Source: Mycobacterium sp.
GTDB taxonomy: Bacteria > Actinomycetota > Actinomycetes > Mycobacteriales > Mycobacteriaceae
DNA length: 59,803 nt
NCBI GenBank assembly: GCA_020438865.1
Contig: JAGQTU010000017.1
Coordinates: 1-59,803 of the forward strand
Reading direction: 5' to 3'
Shown: positions 53,455 through 59,803 of the stretch, in pieces
Numbering within the stretch: position 1 is the first letter of the stretch
Layout of the letters: each line of letters starts with the position of its first letter
Program-made: the position numbers and the translations under genes
Notes under the pieces: model-generated
Told to the model about the DNA's origin: nothing
Database searches by the model: none
Seen by the model: only the letters and a program-made list of their open reading frames with translations

Positions 53455-54321
53455 TTATCTGGGTGGGTCCGCCGCCCGCCACAGCCCGGAATCGCGGATG
53501 GTCTCCGCCAGCGGCTCCAGGACCGCCGGGTCGTGCGGTGCGGGCAGGTAGACGATCGCGAGATCCAGGCCCTCGGCGCCCAGCGCGATCGCGTCCTCGA
53601 TCACCGCGCGGTAGTTCAGGTCCGGTTGGAGCCAGACGTGCGCCGACAGCAGGATCTCCTTGGGGTCGCGGCCGATGTCGGCGCAGTGCGCCGCCAGCAC
53701 GTCGCGCTTGCGGGCGAACTCTTCGGGCGACCCGCCCGCGAAGTTCCAGTGCTGGGCGTAGCGGGCGGTGATGCGCAGCGTGCGCTTCTCCCCGCTGCCG
53801 CCGATGCAGATCGGCGGGTGCGGCCGCTGCGGGCCCTTCGGCTCGTTGCGGGCGTCCTTGAGTCGGTAGAAGCGGCCGTCAAAGTCGGTGGTGTCCTGGC
53901 TGAGCAGTCCGACCAACACCTGGCAGGCCTCCTCGAAGCGGTCGAACCGCTCCCGGACGCTGCCGAGTTCGATGCCGTAGGCACCGGACTCCTCCTCATT
54001 CCAGCCCGCGCCGATGCCCAGCTCGAGCCGGCCACCGGAGATGATGTCCAGCGCCGCGGCCATGTTGGCCAGCACCGCGGGGTGGCGGTAGTGCACACCG
54101 GTCACCAGGGTGCCCAGCCGGAGCCGGGTGGTGGCCTGCGCGAGGGCCGTCAGCGTCGTCCAGCCCTCCAGGCAGGGGCCGGTCGGGTCGGAGAAGATCG
54201 GATAGAAGTGGTCGAAGGTCCAGCCGGACTCGTAGACCTCGATCTCGTCGGCGGTCTTCCAGACCGCGAGCATGTCGGCCCAGGTGGTGTTCTGCGGAGA
54301 GGTCTTGAACGCGAATCGCAC
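53455..54321 (-). CDS. LLM-class F420-dependent oxidoreductase
   Basis: 288-residue luciferase-like enzyme. It shows EVYESGWTFDHFYP near the start, RLRLGTLVTGVHYRHPAVLANMAA, GRLELGIGAGWNEEESGAYG and PPICIGGSGEKRTLR, all typical of the F420-linked branch in actinobacteria. Cytoplasmic. It ends just after the small basic protein (convergent) and faces no partner gene. The substrate is unknown. Confidence 0.86.
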   Translation of the reverse strand: MRFAFKTSPQNTTWADMLAVWKTADEIEVYESGWTFDHFYPIFSDPTGPCLEGWTTLTALAQATTRLRLGTLVTGVHYRHPAVLANMAAALDIISGGRLELGIGAGWNEEESGAYGIELGSVRERFDRFEEACQVLVGLLSQDTTDFDGRFYRLKDARNEPKGPQRPHPPICIGGSGEKRTLRITARYAQHWNFAGGSPEEFARKRDVLAAHCADIGRDPKEILLSAHVWLQPDLNYRAVIEDAIALGAEGLDLAIVYLPAPHDPAVLEPLAETIRDSGLWRAADPPR

Positions 54322-54357
54322 CGCCGCGACCCTACTCCCGCGACCCGCCGGCCGTGC

Positions 54358-54672
54358 TCAGGCGCTGATGCGCCAGGTGGGGATGCCCGGTCGGGGTGAT
54401 GCCGCGCGGCGCCCGGGGTCGAGTTCGATGACGGACGCGTCGCGGCTTCGTGCGTGGGGGCGCAGCACGTGCAGCACGAGCAGCTGAGCCGCCCCGATGA
54501 CCAGCACCGGCCACAGCACGCCGACTACCGCGGCCATCACCGGACGGACCGGCCGGTAGGCCTGGTCCTCGCTGTAGAGCCGATTCGCGAACACCAGCAC
54601 CGCCGCGGTCGCCAGCAGAGCGCCGCCGCCATAGAGTGCCGCCCACCCCAGACTCAACATGGCGATTGCCAT
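54358..54672 (-). CDS. Small membrane protein with two helices
   Basis: 104 residues with two hydrophobic helices (about residues 5-28 and 44-69) and a basic, Pro/Arg-rich C-terminal tail. No recognised domain. A tyrosine/aspartate loop (NRLYSEDQAYRPVRP) joins the helices. Two ATG codons compete (54672 and 54660), with GGCGGGG just before the first and 13 bases before the second, so the start is uncertain. It follows the SulP gene on the same strand after 50 AT-rich bases. Function unknown. Confidence 0.65.
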   Translation of the reverse strand: MAIAMLSLGWAALYGGGALLATAAVLVFANRLYSEDQAYRPVRPVMAAVVGVLWPVLVIGAAQLLVLHVLRPHARSRDASVIELDPGRRAASPRPGIPTWRISA

Positions 54673-54722
54673 ACCCCGCCGGGTGTGGTGCTAAACCATG
54701 CAAATTTTTCGAAGCGAACTTT

Positions 54723-56381
54723 TCATGGGTGCAGCGCCGGGCTGACGTGGGACCGCGCGTGGGCGATCGCCTCATCCAGGGAGTCGATGAGGTGGTTCTC
54801 GTGGCGCAGGGCCTCGACGATCCCCATGTTGGCCAGCAGGGTGAGGTGCTCGGGCTGGACACCCTTGATGATCACCGTGATGCCCCGCGCCTCCAGTTCC
54901 TCGGCCAGTTCGGCGAGCGTGTGCGCCCCGGTGGCGTCGAGCATGCCGATCTGGGACATCCGGATGATGACCACGGACACCTCCGGGCCGTGCGGATGGT
55001 GATCGCCGGTGATGGCCTTCGAGATGCGTTCGGCCGCACCGAAGAACATCGCTCCGTCCAGCCGCAGTAGCGCGATCCGGTCGTCGCCGGGTTGCGGCTG
55101 GCCGGGGAGTTCCTCGCGTACTACGCTGCTGCGCCGCGCCACCGTCCGAAGCGCGAAGAACGCCGCGAACACGATGCCGATCTCCACCGCCTCGATCAGG
55201 TCGAAGCACACCGTCACCAGGGCCGTCAGCGCGAACGTCACCGCGTCGGATCGGGTGGAGCGCAGGATCTTTCGCACCGTGCCGGCCGAGATCATCCGGA
55301 ACGACGTCACCATCAGCACCCCGGCCAGCGCCGACAGCGGGATCGCCGACACCGGGCCGGTCGCCAGGTACACCACCGCCAGCAGCAGCAGCGAGTGCAC
55401 GATGGCCGACACCCGGGTGCGGGCACCGGAGCGGACGTTGACGGCGGTGCGGGCGATCGCGCCGGTGGCGGGCATGCCGCCGAAGACGCCGGAGGCCACC
55501 GACGCCAAACCCTGCCCGACCAGTTCCCGGTCGGGGTCGTACGGGCCGGTGGGCGACATCGTCGCCGCCACCCGGGCGGAGAGCAGGGATTCGATGGCCG
55601 CCAGTGCGGCGATGGCCAGCGCGGCACCCACCAGGGTTCGCAGCGCACTGAGATCGGCGTGCGGCAGCACCGGCGCGGGCAATTGGGAGGGCAGCGCCCC
55701 GATGCGGGCCACCGGGACACCGAACGCCGCCACGATCACGGTCGCGGCCACCACCGCCGTCAGCGACTCCGGGATGGCCCGGTGCAATCGGGGCAGCGCA
55801 AACATGAGCACGGCGACGAATCCGACGACGCCCAGCGGGCGCCAGACTGCCGACCAGTCCGCGTGGGTGGCGATCGCCCACGCCGCGGGCAGCGTGCGGG
55901 TGCCGGCCGGCGCCGTGGCGCCGAAGGCCGCGGGAACCTGCTGCAGGAAGATGATCGCGGCGATGCCCAGCGTGAACCCCTCGATCACCGGCCAGGGGAT
56001 GAAGGTGACGGCACGGCCGAGACCGGTGACGCCGGCGGCCACGACGATGAGCCCGGCCAGTACGGTCACCAGCGCGATGCTGCCGATGCCGTGCTGGGCG
56101 ACGATCGGTGCCAACACCACCGCCATCGCGCCCGTCGGCCCGGAGACCTGGACGTGCGATCCGCCGAACACGGCGGCCACCAGCCCGGCGACCACCGCGG
56201 TGATCAGGCCGGCGGCCGCGCCGACTCCGGAGCTGATGCCGAAGGCGAGCGCCAGCGGCAGCGCGACCACCCCGACCGTCACCCCGGCCAGGATGTCGCG
56301 GCGCCAGGACCGGGGCAGCTCCGCGTAGTCGGCGCGGTGCGGCAGCAACCGCGAGACCGCCCCGGTCGTCCTGGCGATCAC
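54723..56381 (-). CDS. SulP-family anion transporter with STAS domain
   Basis: 552-residue transporter. About 10-12 membrane helices (residues 30-425) contain the SulP signature region GVVALPLALAFGISSGVGAAAGL and SGPTGAMAVVLAP. A cytoplasmic STAS domain follows from about residue 440, with MLDATGAHTLAELAEELEARG. SulP proteins move sulfate, bicarbonate or dicarboxylates; the substrate is not readable here. The GTG start overlaps the stop of an upstream ArsR regulator gene, so regulator and transporter form one operon. Confidence 0.9.
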   Translation of the reverse strand: MIARTTGAVSRLLPHRADYAELPRSWRRDILAGVTVGVVALPLALAFGISSGVGAAAGLITAVVAGLVAAVFGGSHVQVSGPTGAMAVVLAPIVAQHGIGSIALVTVLAGLIVVAAGVTGLGRAVTFIPWPVIEGFTLGIAAIIFLQQVPAAFGATAPAGTRTLPAAWAIATHADWSAVWRPLGVVGFVAVLMFALPRLHRAIPESLTAVVAATVIVAAFGVPVARIGALPSQLPAPVLPHADLSALRTLVGAALAIAALAAIESLLSARVAATMSPTGPYDPDRELVGQGLASVASGVFGGMPATGAIARTAVNVRSGARTRVSAIVHSLLLLAVVYLATGPVSAIPLSALAGVLMVTSFRMISAGTVRKILRSTRSDAVTFALTALVTVCFDLIEAVEIGIVFAAFFALRTVARRSSVVREELPGQPQPGDDRIALLRLDGAMFFGAAERISKAITGDHHPHGPEVSVVIIRMSQIGMLDATGAHTLAELAEELEARGITVIIKGVQPEHLTLLANMGIVEALRHENHLIDSLDEAIAHARSHVSPALHP

Positions 56382-56755
56382 CGCGGGCCGCCGACCGGGG
56401 GCAGCGCGTCGAACGCGGCCAGCTGCTGCTGCTGGGTGCGCAGCGTGTCGGCGAGGAAGGTGCGCGCGATCACCAGCAGTTCGCGGATCGAGGGGTGGGC
56501 GAGTTCGTAGTAGACGGCATTGCCGACCCGGTCGGCGCGCACCACCTGGTGGCGTTTGAGCACCGCGAGGTGCTGGGACAGCAGGGTGGGTTCGAGGTCG
56601 GTCGCGGCGAGGATCTCGCTGACCATGGTCGGCCCGGCGTTGGCCGACAGGATCTCCAGCACCCGGATGCGGGCCGGGTGGGCCAGCGCCTTGAACAGGT
56701 TGGCCTTGATCTCGTAGAGCGGCCGCTCGATGCCGGCGGGGAAGCTGGTGGGCAC
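56378..56755 (-). CDS. ArsR-family regulator without cysteines
   Basis: 125-residue winged-helix repressor. The HTH is in EPTLLSQHLAVLKRHQVVRADRVG, and the ALAHPARIRVLEIL helix is typical of ArsR/SmtB. From the GTG start there is no cysteine, so it is not a classic thiol-metal sensor; an ATG at 56806 would add 17 residues including one Cys. It overlaps the SulP transporter gene and lies behind a 24-bp inverted repeat, so it probably represses its own operon in response to an anion or another small ligand. The signal is unknown. Confidence 0.83.
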   Translation of the reverse strand: MPTSFPAGIERPLYEIKANLFKALAHPARIRVLEILSANAGPTMVSEILAATDLEPTLLSQHLAVLKRHQVVRADRVGNAVYYELAHPSIRELLVIARTFLADTLRTQQQQLAAFDALPPVGGPR

Positions 56756-56781
56756 GCTGAGACCTCGGATCAACGATTTGA

Positions 56782-56805
56782 TGGATTGAGTAAACCTGCA
56801 ATCCA
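56782..56805 (-). promoter_or_regulatory. Inverted repeat operator of the ArsR-SulP operon
   Basis: TGGATTG and CAATCCA are perfect 7-base arms spaced by ten AT-rich bases, 27 bases upstream of the ArsR GTG start. Size and spacing fit an ArsR dimer site. Confidence 0.55.
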
Positions 56806-56868
56806 CTGTAGATGTGCGCGCCCGGACCGCAAAATCGGCGACTACCGGACCGGGGGCACACTGGGGTG

Positions 56869-57876
56869 ATGGACCCGGTAGCCGCGCTTCGCGAGATCGC
56901 GTACTACAAGGACCGCGCCCGCGAGGACCCGCGCCGGGTGATGGCGTATCGCAGGGCCGCCGATGTCGTCGAGGCGCTCGACGAGGCCGATCGGGAGCGC
57001 CACGGGCGCGCCGACAGCTGGCAGTTGCTGCCCGGTGTCGGCCCGAAGACCGCCAAGGTCATCGCCCAGGCCTGGGCGGGTCGCGAGCCGGATGCGCTGG
57101 TCGAATTACGTTCCACGGCAGACGATCTCGGCGGTGGCGACATTCGCACCGCGCTGCGCGGCGATCTGCACTGCCACTCCGACTGGTCGGACGGGTCGGC
57201 GCCGATCGAGGAGATGATGACCACCGCCGCCGCGCTGGGCCATGAGTACTGCGCGCTGACCGACCACTCGCCGCGGCTGAGGATCGCCAACGGGCTCGCG
57301 CCGGACCGGCTGCGGCGGCAGCTCGATGTCATCGACGAACTACGCGAGTGCCTGGCACCGTTCCGGATTCTCACCGGGATCGAAGTCGACATCCTCGAGG
57401 ACGGCACCCTGGATCAGGAGCCCGAGCTGCTGGACCGGCTCGACATCGTGGTCGCCAGCGTCCATTCCAAGCTGGCGATGGACGCGCCGGCGATGACCCG
57501 GCGGATGGTCCGGGCGGTGTCCGATGCGCGGGTCAACATCCTCGGGCACTGCACCGGCCGGTTGGTGTCCGGCAACCGCGGCATCCGGCCGGAGTCGCAG
57601 TTCGACGCCGAGGCGGTGTTCGCCGCCTGCCGCGACAACCACACCGCCGTGGAGATCAACTCCCGGCCGGAACGGCGCGATCCGCCGACGCGGCTGCTCA
57701 ACCTGGCGCTCGACATCGGCTGCGCGTTCTCGATCGACACCGACGCGCACGCCCCGGGCCAGCTGGATTTTCTGGGCTACGGCGCCCAGCGCGCCGTCGA
57801 CGCCGAAGTGCCGCTGGACCGGATCATTAACACTTGGTCCGGTGATCGGCTCGTGGAGTGGGCGGGGAAGCGATGA
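56869..57876 (+). CDS. PHP-domain phosphoesterase with helix-hairpin-helix
   Basis: 335 residues. The first 75 form helices with an HhH-type DNA-binding motif (LLPGVGPKTAKVIAQAW). From about residue 100 a PHP domain starts with GDLHCHSDWSDGSAPIEEM and continues with ALTDHSPRL, ILTGIEVDIL, VVASVHSKL, HCTGR and SIDTDAHAP, which supply all metal ligands. This is the C-terminal half of PolX-type proteins without the polymerase domain. It may process DNA ends or a small phosphoester. The stop overlaps the next ATG. Confidence 0.86.
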   Translation: MDPVAALREIAYYKDRAREDPRRVMAYRRAADVVEALDEADRERHGRADSWQLLPGVGPKTAKVIAQAWAGREPDALVELRSTADDLGGGDIRTALRGDLHCHSDWSDGSAPIEEMMTTAAALGHEYCALTDHSPRLRIANGLAPDRLRRQLDVIDELRECLAPFRILTGIEVDILEDGTLDQEPELLDRLDIVVASVHSKLAMDAPAMTRRMVRAVSDARVNILGHCTGRLVSGNRGIRPESQFDAEAVFAACRDNHTAVEINSRPERRDPPTRLLNLALDIGCAFSIDTDAHAPGQLDFLGYGAQRAVDAEVPLDRIINTWSGDRLVEWAGKR

Positions 57877-58544
57877 TGACGTGGCTGCGGGTGGTGCTGA
57901 TCGCGACGCTGTGCGTGCTGGCCGGTACCGCCGCCGTGGTGATCGTCGTCGGCTCCCCCGAACCCCACACCGCCGAACCGGTCGGCAGCGCGAAGCCCGA
58001 TCTGCATCAGCTGAGCGAGGCGATGCTGATCGACGAGAGCGTGGTGCCGCAGCTGCCGGGCACCAGCTGGGGCCGCATGGTGGCGGTGCCGCGCGGCCCC
58101 GAACCACAGGTGTCGCCCGCCGGCTGCGAGCTGTTCCTGTCCCAGGGCGCCGCCTCCCAGAAGGGGCTGGCCATGCGGTCGTCGAAGAACGCCGCGATCG
58201 GCGTCGCGGTCTCGGTGACCGAGCATCGGCCGGATCTCGCCGAGCTGGTGCGGCATTGCCGCGTCTTCACCTTCGAGGGACCGAACGCGAGCTCGGTGGT
58301 GACCCTGGGACCGCTCGATGTCGGCGATCTGCCCCACGGCGCCATCGCGACGCTGATGCATTGCCGGACAACCAAACCCGGCCAGACCCTGGCCTGGGAC
58401 ATCGCCCTGGTCGCCGGATTTCACCGCGGCGTCCTGGTGAGTGCGGAGTACACCCCGGGCCCGCAGGGCGGCCCGTTCGACCCGCGCCTGGCCGCCGGGC
58501 TGGTCGACGTCTACCGTGCCCAGATCGCCGGTCTGGACCGCTAG
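57873..58544 (+). CDS. Exported or membrane-anchored protein of unknown function
   Basis: 223 residues. A single hydrophobic stretch at about residues 5-27 with a short Thr/Arg start forms a signal anchor or signal peptide; there is no lipobox cysteine at its end. The outer part has three cysteines (AGCELF, RHCRVF and MHCRTT), two of which could form a disulfide, and reads like mycobacterial sensor- or PknH-like outer domains, but I cannot assign it. The ATG overlaps the PHP stop (ATGA). Its TAG stop shares CTAG with the convergent dinB stop. Confidence 0.65.
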   Translation: MMTWLRVVLIATLCVLAGTAAVVIVVGSPEPHTAEPVGSAKPDLHQLSEAMLIDESVVPQLPGTSWGRMVAVPRGPEPQVSPAGCELFLSQGAASQKGLAMRSSKNAAIGVAVSVTEHRPDLAELVRHCRVFTFEGPNASSVVTLGPLDVGDLPHGAIATLMHCRTTKPGQTLAWDIALVAGFHRGVLVSAEYTPGPQGGPFDPRLAAGLVDVYRAQIAGLDR

Positions 58545-59746
58545 TCGGGCAGGTGCGGCACCTCGAGCCCGGTGTCGCGGCCAATCAGCACGCCACGGGT
58601 CAGCGCCGAGTTGCCGTAGCGGGCGCGGACCCGGTCGACCGCGGCGTCGATGTCGAGCAGGTCGGGACCGTCCCCGTTCAGCGGAAGCTCGAGCTGCTGG
58701 GCGCCGCCGCGATCGATGTTGGACACCGCGAACCCGATCAGGGTGAGCCCCCGCTCGGCGATCAGCGGAGCGGCCGCCGCGACCAGCTGACGCGCCGCGG
58801 CCAGCAGCGGTGCGGTCGACGCGGTGGCCCCGGGCAACGTGTGCGAGCGGGTGACCCGAGTGAAGTCGTCGAAGCGCAGCCGCAGCACCACCGTTCGGCC
58901 GGTGCGGTTGGCCGCGCGCATCCGGCCGGTGATCCGGTCGATCAACCCGATCACCACGGCGTCCAACTCGGCGGGCGGGTAGCGGCGCCTGCCCAGGGCC
59001 CGCTGGGCACCAACCGAGCGGCGGCGCCGCGTCGTGCTGACCCGGCGGCGGTCGATGTTGCGGGAGAGCGCGAACAACTGCGCGCCCATCGCCTGTCCGA
59101 CCAGTGACGCCAGCGTCGCCTCGCGCAGCTCGGCCATCTGCGCGACGGTCTCGATGCCGTGCACCCGGAGTCTCTCGGCGGTCTTGGGCCCCACCCCCCA
59201 CAGCCGCCGGACCGCCAACGGGTGCAGGAACGCCACCTCGCCGTCCGGAGGCACCAACAGCAGTCCGTCCGGTTTGGCCAGCTGACTGGCCACCTTCGCC
59301 AGGAATTTGGTGCGGGCGATGCCCACGGTGATCGGCAGCCCCACCCGCTCGCGTACCTGCTCGCGCAGCGCGGCCCCGATCTGCAGCGGCTCGCCGGACA
59401 GCCGCCGCAGGCCCGCGACGTCGAGGAACGCCTCGTCCACCGAGATGGGCTCCACCAGCGGGGTGATGTCGCGGAAGACCTCGAAGACGGCGGCGCTGGC
59501 CCGGCTGTAGGCCGTCATCCGCGGCGGGACCAGGACGGCGGCGGGGCACAGTCGCCGGGCCTGCTCACCGCTCATCGCGGTGCGCACGCCGTAGGCCTTC
59601 GCCTCGTAGCTGGCCGCGAGCACCACGCCGCCGCCGACGATCACCGGCCGACCGCGCAGCGTGGGATCGTCGCGCTGCTCGACCGATGCGTAGAACGCAT
59701 CGAGATCAGCGTGCAGGATGCTCGCCCGACCGTCGGACACGAACAC
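58541..59746 (-). CDS. dinB: DNA polymerase IV (Y-family)
   Basis: 401-residue Y-family polymerase. HADLDAFYASVEQ holds the first catalytic Asp and the tyrosine steric gate region; ISVDEAFLDV holds the second Asp/Glu pair. The thumb HhH is in LWGVGPKTAERL, and the little finger follows. The C-terminus contains QLELPL, a good beta-clamp binding motif, so it resembles mycobacterial DinB1 (DinX) rather than the clamp-motif-less DinB2. It performs error-prone bypass synthesis. GTG at 59746 or 59740 may be the start; a LexA box covers both. Confidence 0.92.
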   Translation of the reverse strand: MFVSDGRASILHADLDAFYASVEQRDDPTLRGRPVIVGGGVVLAASYEAKAYGVRTAMSGEQARRLCPAAVLVPPRMTAYSRASAAVFEVFRDITPLVEPISVDEAFLDVAGLRRLSGEPLQIGAALREQVRERVGLPITVGIARTKFLAKVASQLAKPDGLLLVPPDGEVAFLHPLAVRRLWGVGPKTAERLRVHGIETVAQMAELREATLASLVGQAMGAQLFALSRNIDRRRVSTTRRRRSVGAQRALGRRRYPPAELDAVVIGLIDRITGRMRAANRTGRTVVLRLRFDDFTRVTRSHTLPGATASTAPLLAAARQLVAAAAPLIAERGLTLIGFAVSNIDRGGAQQLELPLNGDGPDLLDIDAAVDRVRARYGNSALTRGVLIGRDTGLEVPHLPD

Positions 59747-59753
59747 ATGTTCG
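59740..59753 (-). promoter_or_regulatory. LexA (SOS) box overlapping the dinB start
   Basis: CGAACACATGTTCG matches the core of the mycobacterial SOS box TCGAAC-N4-GTTCGA; only the two outer bases differ. It covers the candidate GTG starts of dinB, so LexA bound here would block initiation of a leaderless or very short-leader transcript. Confidence 0.65.
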
Positions 59754-59803
59754 CATGCCGGTCCGACGGCTTACGGCGGCGGCGGTGGTGGCGGTGGTTC
59801 GGG
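59754..59803. other. Window end, glycine-codon-like GGC/GGT run
   Basis: The last 50 bases are a GGC/GGT-rich run that could be the edge of a glycine-rich gene or simple repeat. Too short to assign. Confidence 0.2.

Overview
The window reads as a chromosome segment of a fast-growing mycobacterium (Mycolicibacterium/Mycobacterium type). The evidence is high GC, many FadE/FadD fatty-acid and steroid enzymes, EccB and EccC of type VII secretion, two F420-type luciferase-like oxidoreductases, a mycofactocin-type dehydrogenase, a 13E12-type HNH protein, a KstR-type operator, a mycobacterial LexA box, and several start codons that sit where a -10 hexamer predicts a leaderless mRNA.

Layout. 1-3600: tRNA-Leu(CAG) with a strong terminator, then a lipoprotein-type sulfatase bracketed by two copies of the tRNA 3' flank, and a broken membrane-protein gene. 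3746-8775: a tightly packed nitrilase / amidohydrolase / APC permease / YqjF-like operon and a small secreted protein. 8780-13220 (minus): cyclase-like hydrolase, thioesterase, GNAT protein and a two-gene acyl-CoA dehydrogenase pair. 13277-15375: a consensus promoter overlapped by a KstR box drives a DUF1295 membrane reductase and a FAD oxidoreductase. 15567-21473: a three-gene module of a YbaB/EspL-like protein, EccB and EccC, with no other ESX gene beside it. 21481-27115: nitroreductase, SDR, quinone-oxidoreductase-like protein, acyl-CoA ligase and carboxylesterase. 27112-35437: a molybdopterin oxidoreductase under a TetR regulator with a large palindrome, a second TetR regulator, and a divergent operon of amidohydrolase / fused acyl-CoA dehydrogenase / amidohydrolase. 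35447-42458: small membrane protein with an apparent frameshift, PaaI thioesterase, EF-G2, an adenylate cyclase, an LLM oxidoreductase and two SDRs. 42536-46450: HNH protein, acyl-CoA ligase and a soluble Ser/Thr kinase. 46964-53024: gltB-gltD. 53257-59803: small basic protein, LLM oxidoreductase, SulP transporter with an ArsR regulator, PHP hydrolase, exported protein and DinB with a LexA box over its start.

How the genes fit together. Most of the window is catabolic: activation (FadD), dehydrogenation (FadE), hydrolysis (amidohydrolases, thioesterases, esterase) and redox (SDR, LLM, FAD) enzymes, grouped in short operons with local TetR regulators. The KstR box ties the 13 kb region to sterol catabolism. 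The gltBD operon is the nitrogen-assimilation core.

The most unusual item is the isolated EccB-EccC module. It keeps an intact three-domain motor and its EccB partner but lacks the pore (EccD), EccE, the protease MycP and any visible WXG100 substrate. Annotations rest on reading motifs and context by eye; no database search was run.
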